Assembly: GCF_022539505.1 (NCBI RefSeq)
Contig: NC_061510.1
Coordinates: 395,914,249 to 395,978,248, forward strand
From: Lolium rigidum
Taxonomy: Eukaryota > Streptophyta > Magnoliopsida > Poales > Poaceae
Direction: 5' to 3'
Length of the DNA stretch: 64,000 nucleotides
The position numbers and the translations under genes were made by a program. The notes below the pieces were generated by a model. The model saw only the letters and a program-made list of their open reading frames with translations, ran no database searches and had not been told where the DNA came from. Within the stretch, counting starts at the first letter, position 1. The number at the start of each line of letters is the position of its first letter. Below, in pieces: positions 11,526-21,990 of the stretch.

Positions 11526-12289
11526 TGCCGTGTTGATAATGAAAATATAGAGTTGATTAAATAGCTAAATTTGAGCCTACACCCAAGTGCAAACACTCGG
11601 ATGTAGCCTCGGGGGCTACTCCCATCGGGAGTGCTGGTCGCGCACCCGATGAAATATAAAAGTAAAAGGAAAGAAAAATGACAAGACAATATAGAATGAA
11701 GCCGAAGATTTTTTTCTACGTACATCTTCGAGTTACATATAACTCGTCATGTACTCCCATCGGGAGACCATGATATTATTCAATATATTATGTCAACCCG
11801 ACGAAATAAAGAATTCCATCAGCCGTACAAAGGCACTCGATAATATATTCTCAGAGCGCGTCCGTCGCGATAAAGACTGTGAATGTCGTGACTCATAAAA
11901 GGAATCACGAAGGTAAGACCCCAGGATCCGTCATGTGTGGAGTGGTACCGCACACAAATACGCTCTCCCACTTTATCAACATCAACAGATGTGAAGAAAA
12001 ATCCCGATGTACGCATTGGGTACTCGATATAATTTGATTCACGATAAGTCTTGAAGCGGCACGTATCGAATTACACCAGTATTTCAGGTTCGAGTCCAGG
12101 GACATGAGCTTGAAGTAGGTTTATGCGGGTTTGCCACGAGAGCAATTTACTGATATCTGATCCGTCAGATGAACCAACCTCATTTACCATTATCCCTGTA
12201 CAAGATAGACGTTGAGCAAAATTTGAATGTAACTCGAAAGCTTTATTAAGCAGATGCACGACGGAGATTTAATCGACTCTACGATTCAC

Positions 12290-12305
12290 GCAAAATCTTG
12301 GGGGC
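12290..12305 (+). promoter_or_regulatory. polypurine tract of the Tat-type element
   Basis: The bases GCAAAATCTTGGGGGC sit directly before TGCTGACCTAG, the start of the LTR. An A-rich word followed by TTGGGGG immediately before TG is typical of plant Gypsy polypurine tracts. Confidence 0.55.
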
Positions 12306-12642
12306 TGCTGACCTAGTTATGCCTACCAGGCTTGTCGAATAAGTACCCTAGGTCCACACGAAAGCAGGAAGCTTTCAGATTAGGAAAGTAGAATCAATAT
12401 AGGAAAGGCCCAACGTGGCCCGACATTTTGTAACTTGTACGACATGGAAAAGCCTCGGCTTCGCCTCCTATATAAAGGGGAAGCCGAGGAGAAAGAAGGC
12501 ATCGACATTATTGTAACCTAGCCACCGTAATATTGAGTTGAGCATCTTTGTTCGGCTGAACCTTCGAGATCTACTTGCCCTCTACTTCTTATGAAACCCT
12601 AAGTCTACAATACGTAGGCATTGACGAGTTAATCCTTCGTCA
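12306..12642 (+). repeat. 3' LTR of the Tat-type element (about 337 bp)
   Basis: It starts TGCTGACC at 12306 and ends CTTCGTCA at 12642. A TATA box (TATATAAA, 12469-12476) lies in its middle, and downstream sequence resembles a transcript leader rich in CCTTCGAGATC words. The boundary is set by the polypurine tract on the left and the terminal CA on the right. With no second LTR in the window, the exact end could shift by a few bases. Confidence 0.6.
12469..12476 (+). promoter_or_regulatory. TATA box in the Tat-type LTR
   Basis: TATATAAA followed by GGGGAAGCC, centred in the 337-bp LTR. It is the expected core promoter of the element and supports the plus-strand orientation. Confidence 0.6.
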
Positions 12643-13440
12643 CACACTCCACTGATGTGCGTGTGAATGTTGTTGTTTAGATTTGAAGTTTGCTGGTTTT
12701 TTAGAGATGATCTAGATAGTGTAAAGCATTGAGTAAAGGGGGGAAGAGTCCATCCATTCATTGACCCTTGTTAGAAAGGATGAGACCTCTCCACTAATTA
12801 ATGCAAATATAACCCCAACGAAATCCATGATCTAGAGAGTATAGTAAGTAAAGTTCAGTTCAAATAAATTTGTGGGAATTGTTTTCCTAGATTTTTGTTA
12901 AAACATAGCAAGGAAGCTCAGACGAACTTTGAGGGGTCGGAATATCAACTATAAATCTATAATGTGCTTATAAGAAGGATAAAAGGTATCTAACAGAGGA
13001 TTGCATTTTATTGCTAGAGAAAGTGAGCAAATAGGTTCAGCTCTACCTAGTAAAGAGCTAGATAGGTGTTTAATGAAAATAGGGATATACAAATAAAATG
13101 GATACAGAGAGCTAAGTAAAATGAGCTTTTAGGAGGGTGATTCAAGGTGATAAAAACATCCTGATGCATACAACTTGTTTTATAAACATTTGTTTGGTCC
13201 TGCTGCGAGTTGAAAGAGCATGCTCTATTTCTACGGTTTTGTGTGTTTGATAAGAACACTCGCATAAGAATTTTATCGTATGTGCTCAAATGTGTAGGGA
13301 TCAATTTTAGCACTACGGATGATGACCCATATTTTTATATTGGTCATATATCTAGTTCTTCTGAATTGGATGGTTGATCCTTATTATTTGTTGAAGAGGA
13401 CTTGTTGAGGAGAAGTGTATGTGAGAAGAGGAGGTGAAGA
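12643..13440. other. unannotated stretch, no feature seen
   Basis: AT-rich sequence without a credible gene, repeat boundary or transposon terminus. Short open frames (such as 13047-13313 on the minus strand) show no recognisable domain. Confidence 0.5.
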
Positions 13441-14640
13441 TAAGCCTCGAATTTTCCCAGGCCGGATCATCCGGTCCCCAAGATTCAGTGGCGGCTGCTA
13501 GTGTTGTGGGCGGACGGAAATTCCATCCACCCCTGGAAGTGATTTTCATCCGGCCCTGATTCTGTGAGTTTGCCAAGTGCAGAAAAAGGGGACCGGAAGT
13601 TGCCCCGGAAGTTTGGGCCGGAAGTGATTTTCATCCGGCCCCTAATCTGAGAGTCAACCAGTTGTGGATAAGCCCTGGCGCACCCCCGGGTTTTGGGGCG
13701 GACGAAAATCACATCCGAGCCCTGGAAGTTCCCAATATCTGGGGTCGGCCGGATCATCCGCCCCAAGCACAGTCATCGCCGAGCCCGGATCATCTGGGGG
13801 GGGGGGGGCATCCGGGGTTAACAAACCCGGATCATCCGCCCCCTAAGATTTCAACGGCTCCAAGGCCCCATACGGGCTATAAAAAGGGGACCCTTCTTCC
13901 TCCTCAGAACAGATCTGCAAGCACGGAGACCACACCCTCTCTCCTCCATAGATCTTGAGCTTCAAACGCGTAGATCTCCGTCCTTAGCCAACAAAATTCC
14001 CCAAACTCTGGGAATCAAAGGAGGAGGGCTAGATCTACCCAAGAAAAATTATGATTTCCCTACTTATCCTTGGTGGACTTCGAAAGCCTAGATCTCCTTT
14101 TGTGGGGTTCCTTGAATCTCGTTCTAGATCTTCTTGTGACTAGTCCGTGATGTCGTTTGGAGTCTCCGTCCTTTGTGGAGTTCGCCTCAACCTTGTTTGA
14201 AGGCTAGCCACCTCGGCCGGCTTTGCTTAGTAGAGAAGTAGGTACGTCTTTGTGGTGTGCCTAAGAGGAAGAAGATGCCTCCTTTGTGGCAGTTGGCACA
14301 TCTTGGTGCCACACCTACTCAACGTAGACGTTCCTCCTTTTACTGGATGGAACTACGGGAAACATATCGTGTCTCGTCGTATCCGCGGTTTTCCCCGGTC
14401 GTACCGCTTCCCATTATACTTTTTTTTTTTGCATCATGTGCTTCGTTTGTCCTTGTTTGCATCGCATATAGGCTCACCTTTCCTGTTGTGCAATCCTATT
14501 TACGTTACGCAACCTACATAAAAACTGAAAAATCTAAAAACTTGGTAGCCCCCCCTCTAGTCGCTACTTCACCCTTTCACCAGCGATGTTAGTGCTTTGC
14601 CTAGAAATTCGTATCAATTGTGTTTTAAATAAAACATAAA
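13441..14640 (+). other. LTR-like promoter block with repeated CGGATCATCCG motif
   Basis: The first 400 bases are dense in the word CGGATCATCCG (about 13463, 13750, 13829, and a one-mismatch copy at 13786) and in TTTTCATCCGGCCC (about 13542 and 13630). A TATA box (CTATAAAAAGG, 13877-13887) and a CT-rich leader-like stretch follow. This looks like the U3, TATA and R/U5 order of a plus-strand LTR. I cannot find matching termini, so it may be a solo or truncated LTR of an unidentified element. A run of 13 G is at 13796-13808. Confidence 0.4.
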
Positions 14641-14857
14641 AAAGTTGCATGCCCACATGGCCTGCATGTGGAGTTTTTTTAACACCTCTATTCCATGTTA
14701 TGTGCTGATATTTTGAATTTATTTACAATTTGTATGATGGAATGACCGATATTTTTAGATTATATTATGAGATCCTTACCTTATTACCTAAATATAGATA
14801 TGCAACTACAATACAACTTCTTAGACTAATTTGCTTGCTTATTGTGTTTTCAGACCA

Positions 14858-14926
14858 CTCCCTCTGTTTTTAAATATAAGACATTCTTTGAAATCCCCGA
14901 ACGTGTTATATTTGGGAAGAGAGGTA
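14858..14926. mobile_element. probable decayed Stowaway-type MITE
   Basis: It begins CTCCCTCTGTTTTTAAATAT and ends with a partly complementary GGGAAGAGAGGTA. The CTCCCTC end and AT-rich stem are the hallmark of grass Stowaway MITEs. The right arm is degraded and the TA target duplication is clear on the right side only. Confidence 0.35.
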
Positions 14927-15179
14927 CTAGTAATTAAGTTCATATCAATAGGGGTATTGTGGCTCCCGATAAAAATAATAGCTCTAGTACAAATAACTTT
15001 TTTTAAAGAGTGGTTTATTCTAGATGAGGTAATTATGTTGCATGAAACTTTGCGGGACGGGGAAGGAGCGGACACCCTCGCCACAAAGTCCCGTCGGCCA
15101 TCACCGCCAAGTTTAGACTACCATCACCAGTCAGTCACCACTCTAGAAGGCTCGACCGTTGTTTCTGTTCTATCTTCCT

Positions 15180-15259
15180 GGCCATTACTTTGTCATCTTG
15201 TTTCTGATGCCGTGTCAGCGGCCATTACTTTGTCATCTTGTTTCTGATGCCGTGTCAGT
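15180..15259. repeat. 40-bp perfect tandem duplication
   Basis: The unit starting GGCCATTACTTTGTCATC and ending CCGTGTCAG occurs twice back to back (15180-15219 and 15220-15259), differing only in the last base. It looks recent. It lies 160 bases outside the Pack-MULE. Confidence 0.85.
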
Positions 15260-15428
15260 GTGTCGCATGTCCTCATGCTATGGGTTCTGAATTACATGTT
15301 CTAGTATTATTATGTGGAGAAATGGTTTCTGAAGTTCTTAGCACAGACCAGTTCTTCTGATCAAATAGCTTCGTGTACATGGACAAGATAAACAGTCTAG
15401 CCGACTGAGAAATTCCTCTTAAATTTAA

Positions 15429-15526
15429 GGGATTTCTATTTTCGTGCCCTCGGGTCCTTAGTTGTGCTCAGTTTTCCCCAGCTCCTTAGTTTTTCCTCAG
15501 TTTTATCCAAGCCTTTGTCTGAAACC
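15429..15526 (+). repeat. left terminal inverted repeat of the Pack-MULE
   Basis: It matches the inverted sequence of 20070-20167 with about five mismatches. The inner words are CCCCAGCTCCTTAG and TTTTTCCTCAG. Weak similarity continues inward for perhaps another 80 bases (GGTTGACCGTT, GTGGGGCC). Confidence 0.9.
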
Positions 15527-16454
15527 ATCACACGTGATGTAACGGCCGGTTGCCCGACGGTTGACCGTTATCTTCTGACTAGTGGGGCCATGTAGAGCCC
15601 GCAAAGACACGTCAGACCATCCATCTTTGTTTGACCGGAAGCATCGGTGTATCCCTGACCAAAACGCGCACGAGTGGGGCTTCGGTATATCGAATGACAA
15701 GTGGGCCATGGCGCTGATACAATGGGAAATACACGGGTAGGAATAGATTTTTAAACGGAGCTCTACAGCGATGGCACGGAGGAGGTGGCCTGCGGGGTGC
15801 CGAGATGAGATCGACGTCCACAAAGAACTGCATGAGGCGAGACCAGACGCATTAGATAGATATGAACTAGACGCGTTTAACCATGCAAAGAAGAGAAGAA
15901 ATGGTCGACGACATCGACGACTACCTCAAAACTTTGACTGACCGTGTCCGACACGAACGCGAGCAATGTAGAGAAAACTAGTGTCTCTCCTTTCTGGCGT
16001 GTATAGATGGGTGCTAGAAGAGTGTGGTGGCGAAGGGAAAGACCTCGCGGTGGTCTGTGGCGTCCCAGCATAGCGGGGCGGCGTGGCCGTGCCCACAGCG
16101 GCGTGCATGCATATTCGGCATTGGCATCAGCATGTACGTTCGGCATTGGCCTCGGCGGTATCTCTGGTGTGTCAGTGATCGAATGAGGGGACGGGATTGA
16201 CGGTGCATCACGACGGTGACCTAGCAGTGGCGGCGAGCATAGTCGTTCGACCATGCCGATATCGGCATCGGCATCGTTTGGAGGCTGTGGTGCTCGAATC
16301 AAGGTGGGATTTGTTTCTTGTACGCCAAAAGTGATTTGAAACAAGTTTCGTGTTGAAGGTTAGGTAACGAAAGTTTGTAACTAAGCCCAAAATTATACTA
16401 GCGCCATGGTGAGGTTCTTTTTGATAGAGCTATACGGTTGGGCAAACTTTTTTG

Positions 16455-16990
16455 ACACTTTTTAGATAGGGTTCCTTGTTGTTACACGTATGGCATCATG
16501 TATGGCAAATTTGGGGTCATTTGGAGATGTTCGAAAAAATCACTTTGCTTAAACGCATGCCGTTTCGTCTCACTGAAACCAGCTTTTCTAACAAGGTGAT
16601 TTTTTCTACATTCTCTAAATGACCTCAAATTTCATACAGCTGATCTTCTATAGATAGATAGATAGATAGATGGTTTCGTTTTTACATTTTTCGAACTTTT
16701 TATTTTCCTTTATAATACCCAATTGATTTTCAGATTATGTAACAAGTTATGGCATCATGTATGGCATCATTTTCGCCCTAAATTTCAAATTTTGTGAAAC
16801 TTTCCCTTTTAGATATTCCTTGTTGTTATAGATATGGCATCATGTATGCCAAATTTTGTTAGGTCTCACTGAAACAAGCTTTTGTAACAAGTTAGGTTTT
16901 TTCGACCTTCTCAAAGGGATTTTTTTTCTACCTTCTCTAAATGACCTAAAAAATCATACAGACGATCTTCTATACAAAGATAGGTAGATT
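16455..16990. repeat. two diverged copies of a non-coding block in the Pack-MULE
   Basis: The order TTAGATA..TTCCTTGTTGTTA, ATGGCATCATGTATG, TCTCACTGAAAC.AGCTTTT, TTTTTTCTAC.TTCTCTAAATGACCT, CATACAG appears at about 16462-16645 and again at about 16810-16965. A GATA microsatellite of about five units (16652-16672) follows the first copy. The blocks have no coding potential. Confidence 0.6.
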
Positions 16991-16994
16991 TTTT

Positions 16995-17343
16995 GCGTGA
17001 AAAGTAATGGCTAAAACAAATCGGTGATGGTTTATGATTTTTTCGTGAAAATTAATGGCTACAACAAATCGGTGATGGTTTATCATTTTTTGCGTGAAAA
17101 TTAATGGCTACAACAAATCGGTGATGGTTTATCATTTTTTGCGTGAAAATTAATGGCTACAACAAATCGGTGATGCTTTATCATTTTTTGCGTGAAAATT
17201 AATGGCTACAACAAATCGGTGATGCTTTATCATTTTTTGCGTGAAAATTAATGGCTACAACAAATCGGTGATGGTTTATCATTTTTTGCGTGAAAAGTAA
17301 TGGCTACAACAAATCGGTGATGGTTTATCATTTTTTGCGTGAA
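16995..17343. repeat. 49-bp tandem array, about 7 units
   Basis: The unit starts GCGTGAAAATTAATGGCTAC and ends with TGGTTTATCATTTTTT. Seven nearly identical copies run from 16995 to 17336 and a partial eighth follows. Differences are single bases (AAAAGTAATGG against AAAATTAATGG, TGATGG against TGATGC). There are no unique spacers between units, so this is a minisatellite and not a CRISPR-like array. Confidence 0.9.
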
Positions 17344-18325
17344 AAGTAATGCCTAAAAGAGTTTATAATTTTTAGCGCGTGAAAATGAATACAGAAAACC
17401 GCCCTTTAGCATACTTAGAGAGTGGAAGGTAACCGCCGACAGAGAGAGAGGGGTTATCCTGCCCGTTAGATCATACGATCAACGGTCGGCGGGCACGATC
17501 CGCGTGACATGGGCTAGACCAATCAGAGCAATGTTGCACGTCTGCGAGAATTCGTGGAGGGAGAGGGCAAAACTGAGTAGTATCAAGAAACCAAGGGCAC
17601 CTGTATAATAAACAGACTAAGAGATTCAAATATGAGATTTAAAAAATGGAAAATGCGTGTTTTATACAATGAAACCCATCTTGGCCTACCTCAAACTATT
17701 TGCAATACAAATATACATGAGTGTGAGAATTGTGGCCTCATTTAGACAAAGTATGTTTTGGGGAAAGCTGTTTTGGGAAGGGCTTATTGTGGAAAACCAT
17801 GCACCTTCATAGCTACTAGGTGATTTGAGAAGGCCTTTGAGAAGTGGCAATTTGTGGTAAAACTTGATTTATCTATGACTTATCTATGTTTTGAGAACTG
17901 GCAATTTGTGGTAAAGACTCCATGAGTATGTGCCACTATTTTTCGGATTTTTTTGCACATTAAATGACTCATTTAACTAGTTAATCCCATTTGTTGACTG
18001 TCTGTTGACCAGCCACTTGAGGGTAAAACTGAGCATATTGCACTAGCCAGTATTAGCACTCAAGGGGAAAACTGAGCACACAAAAAATGCTAGTATATGA
18101 CTCGAGGTTATATCTGAGTATATCTAAATTTCCGGGGTTAGACTCGAGGACGCGTGTTGCGGTGCAGAAATGGAAGACGTGCAATTGTTGACGCGTAGAC
18201 GCGGGTCGCGGTGCGAAGTCGAAGACGTGCAATCGTGGACGCGTGTCGCATTGCAGAAGTCCAAGCCGTGCAGACGTGCAGCGGTGGACGCGTAGGGACG
18301 CGGGTCGCATTAACCACCCCTCGCC

Positions 18326-18332
18326 TTTATAG
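18326..18332 (+). promoter_or_regulatory. possible TATA box of the Pack-MULE gene
   Basis: TTTATAG lies about 130 bases before the start codon at 18459 and is followed by a CT-rich leader (TCTCTGTCACTCTCACTCGCC). Position and leader composition suit a grass promoter. The assignment is by position only. Confidence 0.35.
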
Positions 18333-18458
18333 ACGCCTCCTCCCACTATCTCTGTCACTCTCACTCGCCCACGCAACGACGCCTCTCTCACGTCCCATCA
18401 TCTTATCCAAAGCTCCCAAGCAAAAACCCTCTCCCTCTCCCTCTCTTACGCCGGCGAG

Positions 18459-19481
18459 ATGGACAAGGAGAATGCCAATCCCATCGTCGACGGCGCCGTC
18501 GGCTCCAAGCGCGACGCCTCCCTCTTCGACGCCGTCCCCTCAACAGACGTCGCCGCCGCCGCCGGTGCATCGGAGGCTGCTGCCGCCGGTGGCAGTCAGA
18601 TCCCACCGGGATTTGACCCCTATGAGCCGGTGCCGTACGTCCCGCCCCCGAACCCCTACGACACCTTCCTGAAGGACCCATGGAACGAGGTAACTACGGT
18701 TTGCTTCCTTTTTTGTTTCCCCATTCCTTTTTGAACCCTATTTTTGCTGGTGTAGATGGATCTGTAGATGGATGAGTATTGGGCAAATATTTGCGCCAAT
18801 TTTACTCCATTTTGTTTTGATCACTTCTTGATTTCCTTTAAGATTTGGGGTTCGGCCGTTCGGTTAATTTATGCAAGTAATAATTGGATCTCAATCGGTT
18901 AATTTATGCAAGTAATCATGGGATCTCAATCAGTTATTTTATGCACTAATCAAAAGATATCAACCGTTTAATTTTGCAAATAATCTGGAATGTGTTCAAG
19001 TTCAGATCTGGAATCTGTTTCTTTGCCTATGATGAATCGTTGGGCACAAATTTTTACAGGGAGGGTTCAGCGAACCATTGCTATGTACAAATCTGTTGTG
19101 CATGAGCTTTGGTTCGCTTACACCTTCCCTGTAGATATATAATCATGCCCACTCTAACTAAGGCTGACTCTGTTTTTCCTAACTTTGTTATCATGCACGT
19201 TCGTCATCGTTGCAACTCATTCACTCATAGTTTCTGGTTGATATGGATCAGATGTCTGGCAGCGACGTCGGCAGCGACGACGAGGAGGAGGACGTCAAGA
19301 CTCGCCGAGTGCTTCGCGAAGGCTGCGGGTCGGCCGATACATCTCCTACTTCGCCAAGGGTGTGTACAGGTGCCCCTTCTGCACCAGGAGACTCGGCGCC
19401 ACGGACTTCAACTGCCTCGTCACGCATGCCGAGAACATCAGCAACACCTTCCCCAAGTGGAGGGAGAGCCAGATGGGGTAG
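18459..19481 (+). pseudogene. Pack-MULE two-exon gene with zf-XS-like zinc finger, frame broken
   Basis: Exon 1 (18459-18689) encodes 77 residues starting MDKENANP, with an alanine-rich middle and a proline/tyrosine patch (PPGFDPYEPVPYVPPP). It ends in a GT donor in phase 0. The intron is 562 bp and ends AG at 19250-19251. Exon 2 opens with MSGSDVGSDDEEEDVKTRRV, an acidic stretch. A different frame from about 19330 to 19481 encodes GRYISYFAKGVYRCPFC, then a spaced HAE and a short tail. The pattern YRCPFC, about 15 residues, L..HA is that of the zf-XS finger of SGS3/IDN2-type RNA-silencing proteins. A 1-2 base frame change near 19320 separates the two halves. I do not recognise the gene as a whole. 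It could be a captured host gene fragment or a gene family that spreads with Mutator elements. Confidence 0.55.
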
Positions 19482-20069
19482 GCGGAGTCCTGGACGTGTG
19501 CTGCTGCTGCCTCCCATTTTGTTGTTGGGATCCCTTTGTTGTTAGCTAGGGATCCCTTGTTGTTATGTTGTTAATATGATGGTGCTGTCAAGAACCTCGA
19601 ACCTGTTACTATGTTGGCTGCTGTGTATGCAGCTTATTATCTAGGGAGGGATCCCTATTATCTATCCCTGTTCTACTATATTTTGTTGGCCCTACTTTGT
19701 TTTCTCGATTTACTATGACTGTGAATTTATCGTACATTACCCTGGATCCCTACTAGATTTGCTGCCATATTGGACAAACAACGAGGGCCAAAAGGCACAA
19801 ATAATTGAAGAAAGACGGAAATGCAAACTTCTCTAGATTTGATACTTATTTGGTGAAAAGGACAGAGAGAAAAGAGGGAAAAAAGATGCTCTTAATAATG
19901 CCAATTAGGGGCCGAGAGAGACAGAACCCAGCTCCTGCTCACGTGCGCAACCAAACGCGGTCTCGTCCTGTCCCACGCGGTCCCTTTCTACCGGCCCCAC
20001 ACGACGCGGCCCCACATGTGACAGAACGGTCAACTAAACGGGAATCCTGCCGTCTGAGCTGCTTCTGCG

Positions 20070-20167
20070 GGTTTCAAACAAGGGCTTGGAGAAAACTGAG
20101 GAAAAACTAAGGAGCTGGGGAAAACTGAGTACAACTAAGGACCTGAGGGCACGAAAATAGAAATCCC
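20070..20167 (-). repeat. right terminal inverted repeat of the Pack-MULE
   Basis: Inverted partner of 15429-15526. The outer base is at 20167 and the 9-bp target repeat follows at 20168-20176. The element inserted about 30 bases beyond the duplicated F-box 3' region. Confidence 0.9.
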
Positions 20168-20204
20168 TAAATTTAAATGGAGCAGACATGCACCATGACT
20201 GCTG

Positions 20205-20676
20205 CTACATGATGGGAGCAAACACAGTTATTCTGCAAACATAGTCATGCTTCGATTTGAGAACATGCCAATGTCCTCGCCACATTTTCGTTACTGATAA
20301 GTGTAATATAGCAACATTCTTACAGCCATTAACTCTCCAATGAACTGGAGACCGTGTTGCTGAGTTGTACCAGAAGACTAATAAGGGCAAGTTTCTTTGC
20401 AGGCCATAAGATCGAAAGAAACCTAAATACAGCAATAACAGCCTAATCAATGGCCACATTACAGCTGCTTTGGAGCACAAAAGGACTGGAAAAAACACCG
20501 AAGACCCAACACGCCATCTTAGTCGTCAGTGGTGGATGAAGTTGAAACGTCGACTTCAGAGGACGAAGATGTAGCATCGTCGTCACTGGTTTAAAGTACT
20601 AACATCTTGCGGCTTCTCAAAACTGAAATCTGCACACACACACACACACACACGCGCGCACACACACGCATGCACG

Positions 20677-20722
<46 letters not shown>

Positions 20723-21065
20723 GTAAATGAATTCAGATTGCTTGCTTGGCTAGCATTTTGAAGTGGGGTATCAACGTATAGCTTGACAAAAAAATGTTGT
20801 TAATATGGAGTTAAGATTTTTTTACAAAAATATAATAGCTCCTTCTGGCGGCAGCATATGGACCATATGGTCACTTTCCTAAGTTTCCTCTACTAGTATC
20901 AGGCTCCCAGCCAAGCCGAAGCAGCGATTTAGCCTTGAGGCAGAACAAGGGCAGGCAATAGCATGATTGTTTGCACAGTGTTATCAGGGGATGGCAGCAT
21001 GGCCATCGATCTCCATTGATCAAACTAGTGAAAATCCTTAATATGTCTTGAAAAACCCACAAGTA
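20205..21065 (-). pseudogene. duplicated last exon and 3' region of an F-box gene (copy A)
   Basis: This is a second copy of the sequence at about 21640-22375 (offset about 1.41 kb). It includes a 47-base terminal exon equivalent (20629 to 20583) that would encode FSFEKPQDVSTLNQ and a stop, matching the functional gene's last exon. The downstream 3' region contains the same words in the same order. It is separated from any intact upstream exons, so I call it a pseudogene fragment. Confidence 0.65.
20632..20719. repeat. CA/CG dinucleotide microsatellite
   Basis: Nearly 90 bases of alternating purine and pyrimidine, mostly CA with CG and GCATGC interruptions. On the minus strand it is a GT run directly before the terminal exon of copy A. 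The orthologous run in copy B (22041-22058) is much shorter, so it expanded here. Such sequence can adopt Z-DNA. Confidence 0.9.
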
Positions 21066-21071
21066 AACTCT

Positions 21072-21089
21072 TCTGAGGACGGAGGGAGT
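21072..21089. mobile_element. single end of a Stowaway-type MITE
   Basis: TGAGGACGGAGGGAGTA carries the GGAGGGAGTA end typical of Stowaway MITEs. The rest of the element is missing. It lies at the join between two F-box pseudogene fragments. Confidence 0.35.
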
Positions 21090-21345
21090 ACTACAAAGTA
21101 TTCCGAGTCAACAGGCGACAAGATCGACGTCACAAAGATGCAGGGTTCGTAAGTGCTCAGAGATAAGAGGCGCGTTAAGCCGTAGTTTGAAGAAAGCGTG
21201 GCCGCCGCTGACATGGAGCGCCCGAACCCTTGCTACCAGAGCGTACTGGATCCACACGTTGGCGAATGGGTAGGACACGGTGGTATCGGCTAGATATGCT
21301 TGGATCTCACACTTGTCTAGGGGCAAGCAGTCGCGGAGGATAGAG
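21090..21345 (-). pseudogene. F-box gene fragment, N-terminal LRR part
   Basis: On the minus strand this encodes residues like CEIQAYLADTTVSYPFANVW and HVSGGHAFFKLRLNAPLISE, colinear with about 23945-24200 of the intact F-box gene. It has no F-box of its own, and on the minus strand it lies downstream of the piece at 21350-21658 that should follow it. The order of the two fragments is therefore swapped relative to the intact gene. Confidence 0.75.
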
Positions 21346-21349
21346 CTTT

Positions 21350-21658
21350 CCTAGAAAACGAACTTAAGAATGGAAGATAATCTGAAATGTCACAATCATC
21401 TACTAGGAGAAAAATAAGACCTGCAACCGAAATTCCAGTGCGGGGTTGACTAGGGAAGGAACAATCGGCAATGCACAAACCGTTCACTGATTTGGATGAA
21501 ATCTTGCGCATGTAAATGTCACAGTAATGCATCTCCAGGCTCCCTAGTACCGGACAGCTCGAGAAATGCATAGAACATTTCAAGAAAACACTGTGAAGAT
21601 GTAAGGCCATCAGGTGACGGAAGAAAACAGTCATGCTGCAAAGTGCAAACATAGTCAT
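21350..21658 (-). pseudogene. F-box gene fragment, LRR part
   Basis: The minus-strand frame reads FSSCPVLGSLEMHYCDIY, ISSKSVNGLCIADCSF and SVAGLIFLLVDDC. These correspond to LSTCPLLEDLTMRACSI, ISSRSVKRLRITDRSSF and SAPSLVSLQLDNH of the intact gene. Similarity is moderate, so this piece derives from a diverged paralogue. It has no start codon and no following exon in frame. Confidence 0.7.
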
Positions 21659-21990
21659 GCTTCGATTTCAGAACATACCAATGTCCTCGCCACATTTTCG
21701 TTACTGATAAGTGTAGTATAGCAATATTCTTACAACCATTAGCTCTCCAATGAACTGGAGACTGTGTTGCTGAGTTGTACCAGAAGACTAATAAGGACAA
21801 ATTTCTTTGCAGGCCATAAGATCCAAAGAAACCTAAACACAGCGATTACAGCCTAGACAGTGGCCACATTACAGCTGCTTCAAAGCACAAACGGACTAGA
21901 ACAAACACCAACACCAAACACGCCATCTTAGTCGCAGTGGTGGATGAAGTTGAAACGTGGACCTCAGAGGACGAAGATGTAGGGTCGTCA

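Larger units (their letters stand above)
9939..12642 (+). mobile_element. 3' part of a Tat-type Gypsy element with antisense ORF
   Basis: The stretch ends in a short LTR (12306-12642) preceded by a G-rich polypurine tract, so the element lies on the plus strand. Upstream of the tract lie non-coding sequence and an ORF on the opposite strand (10961 to 10184). This layout, with an antisense ORF between pol and the 3' LTR, is described for the Tat lineage of plant Gypsy elements. Gag, pol and the 5' LTR are missing, cut off at 9938. After the LTR the flanking DNA begins CACAC. Confidence 0.65.
15429..20167. mobile_element. Mutator-like element (Pack-MULE), complete, 4739 bp
   Basis: Both ends read GGGATTTCTATTTTCGTGCC inward and are inverted copies over about 98 bases (93 of 98 by my alignment). 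The element is flanked by a perfect 9-bp direct repeat, TAAATTTAA, at 15420-15428 and 20168-20176, the target-site length of Mutator transposases. Nothing inside resembles a MURA transposase, so it is non-autonomous. It carries a two-exon protein gene (18459-19481), a 49-bp tandem array (16995-17343) and internal words (GGGTAAAACTGAGCA at about 18019, GGGGAAAACTGAGCAC at about 18065) that resemble the TIR interior. A non-autonomous Mutator element with gene-like cargo is a Pack-MULE. Confidence 0.9.

Noticed and set aside
16995..17343. CRISPR-like array
   Set aside because: Units are directly adjacent with no unique spacers, and the host is a plant.
18403..18681. Arginine-rich minus-strand frame and basic plus-strand frame over Pack-MULE exon 1
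   Set aside because: Both are other-frame readings of the GC-rich exon that starts at 18459.
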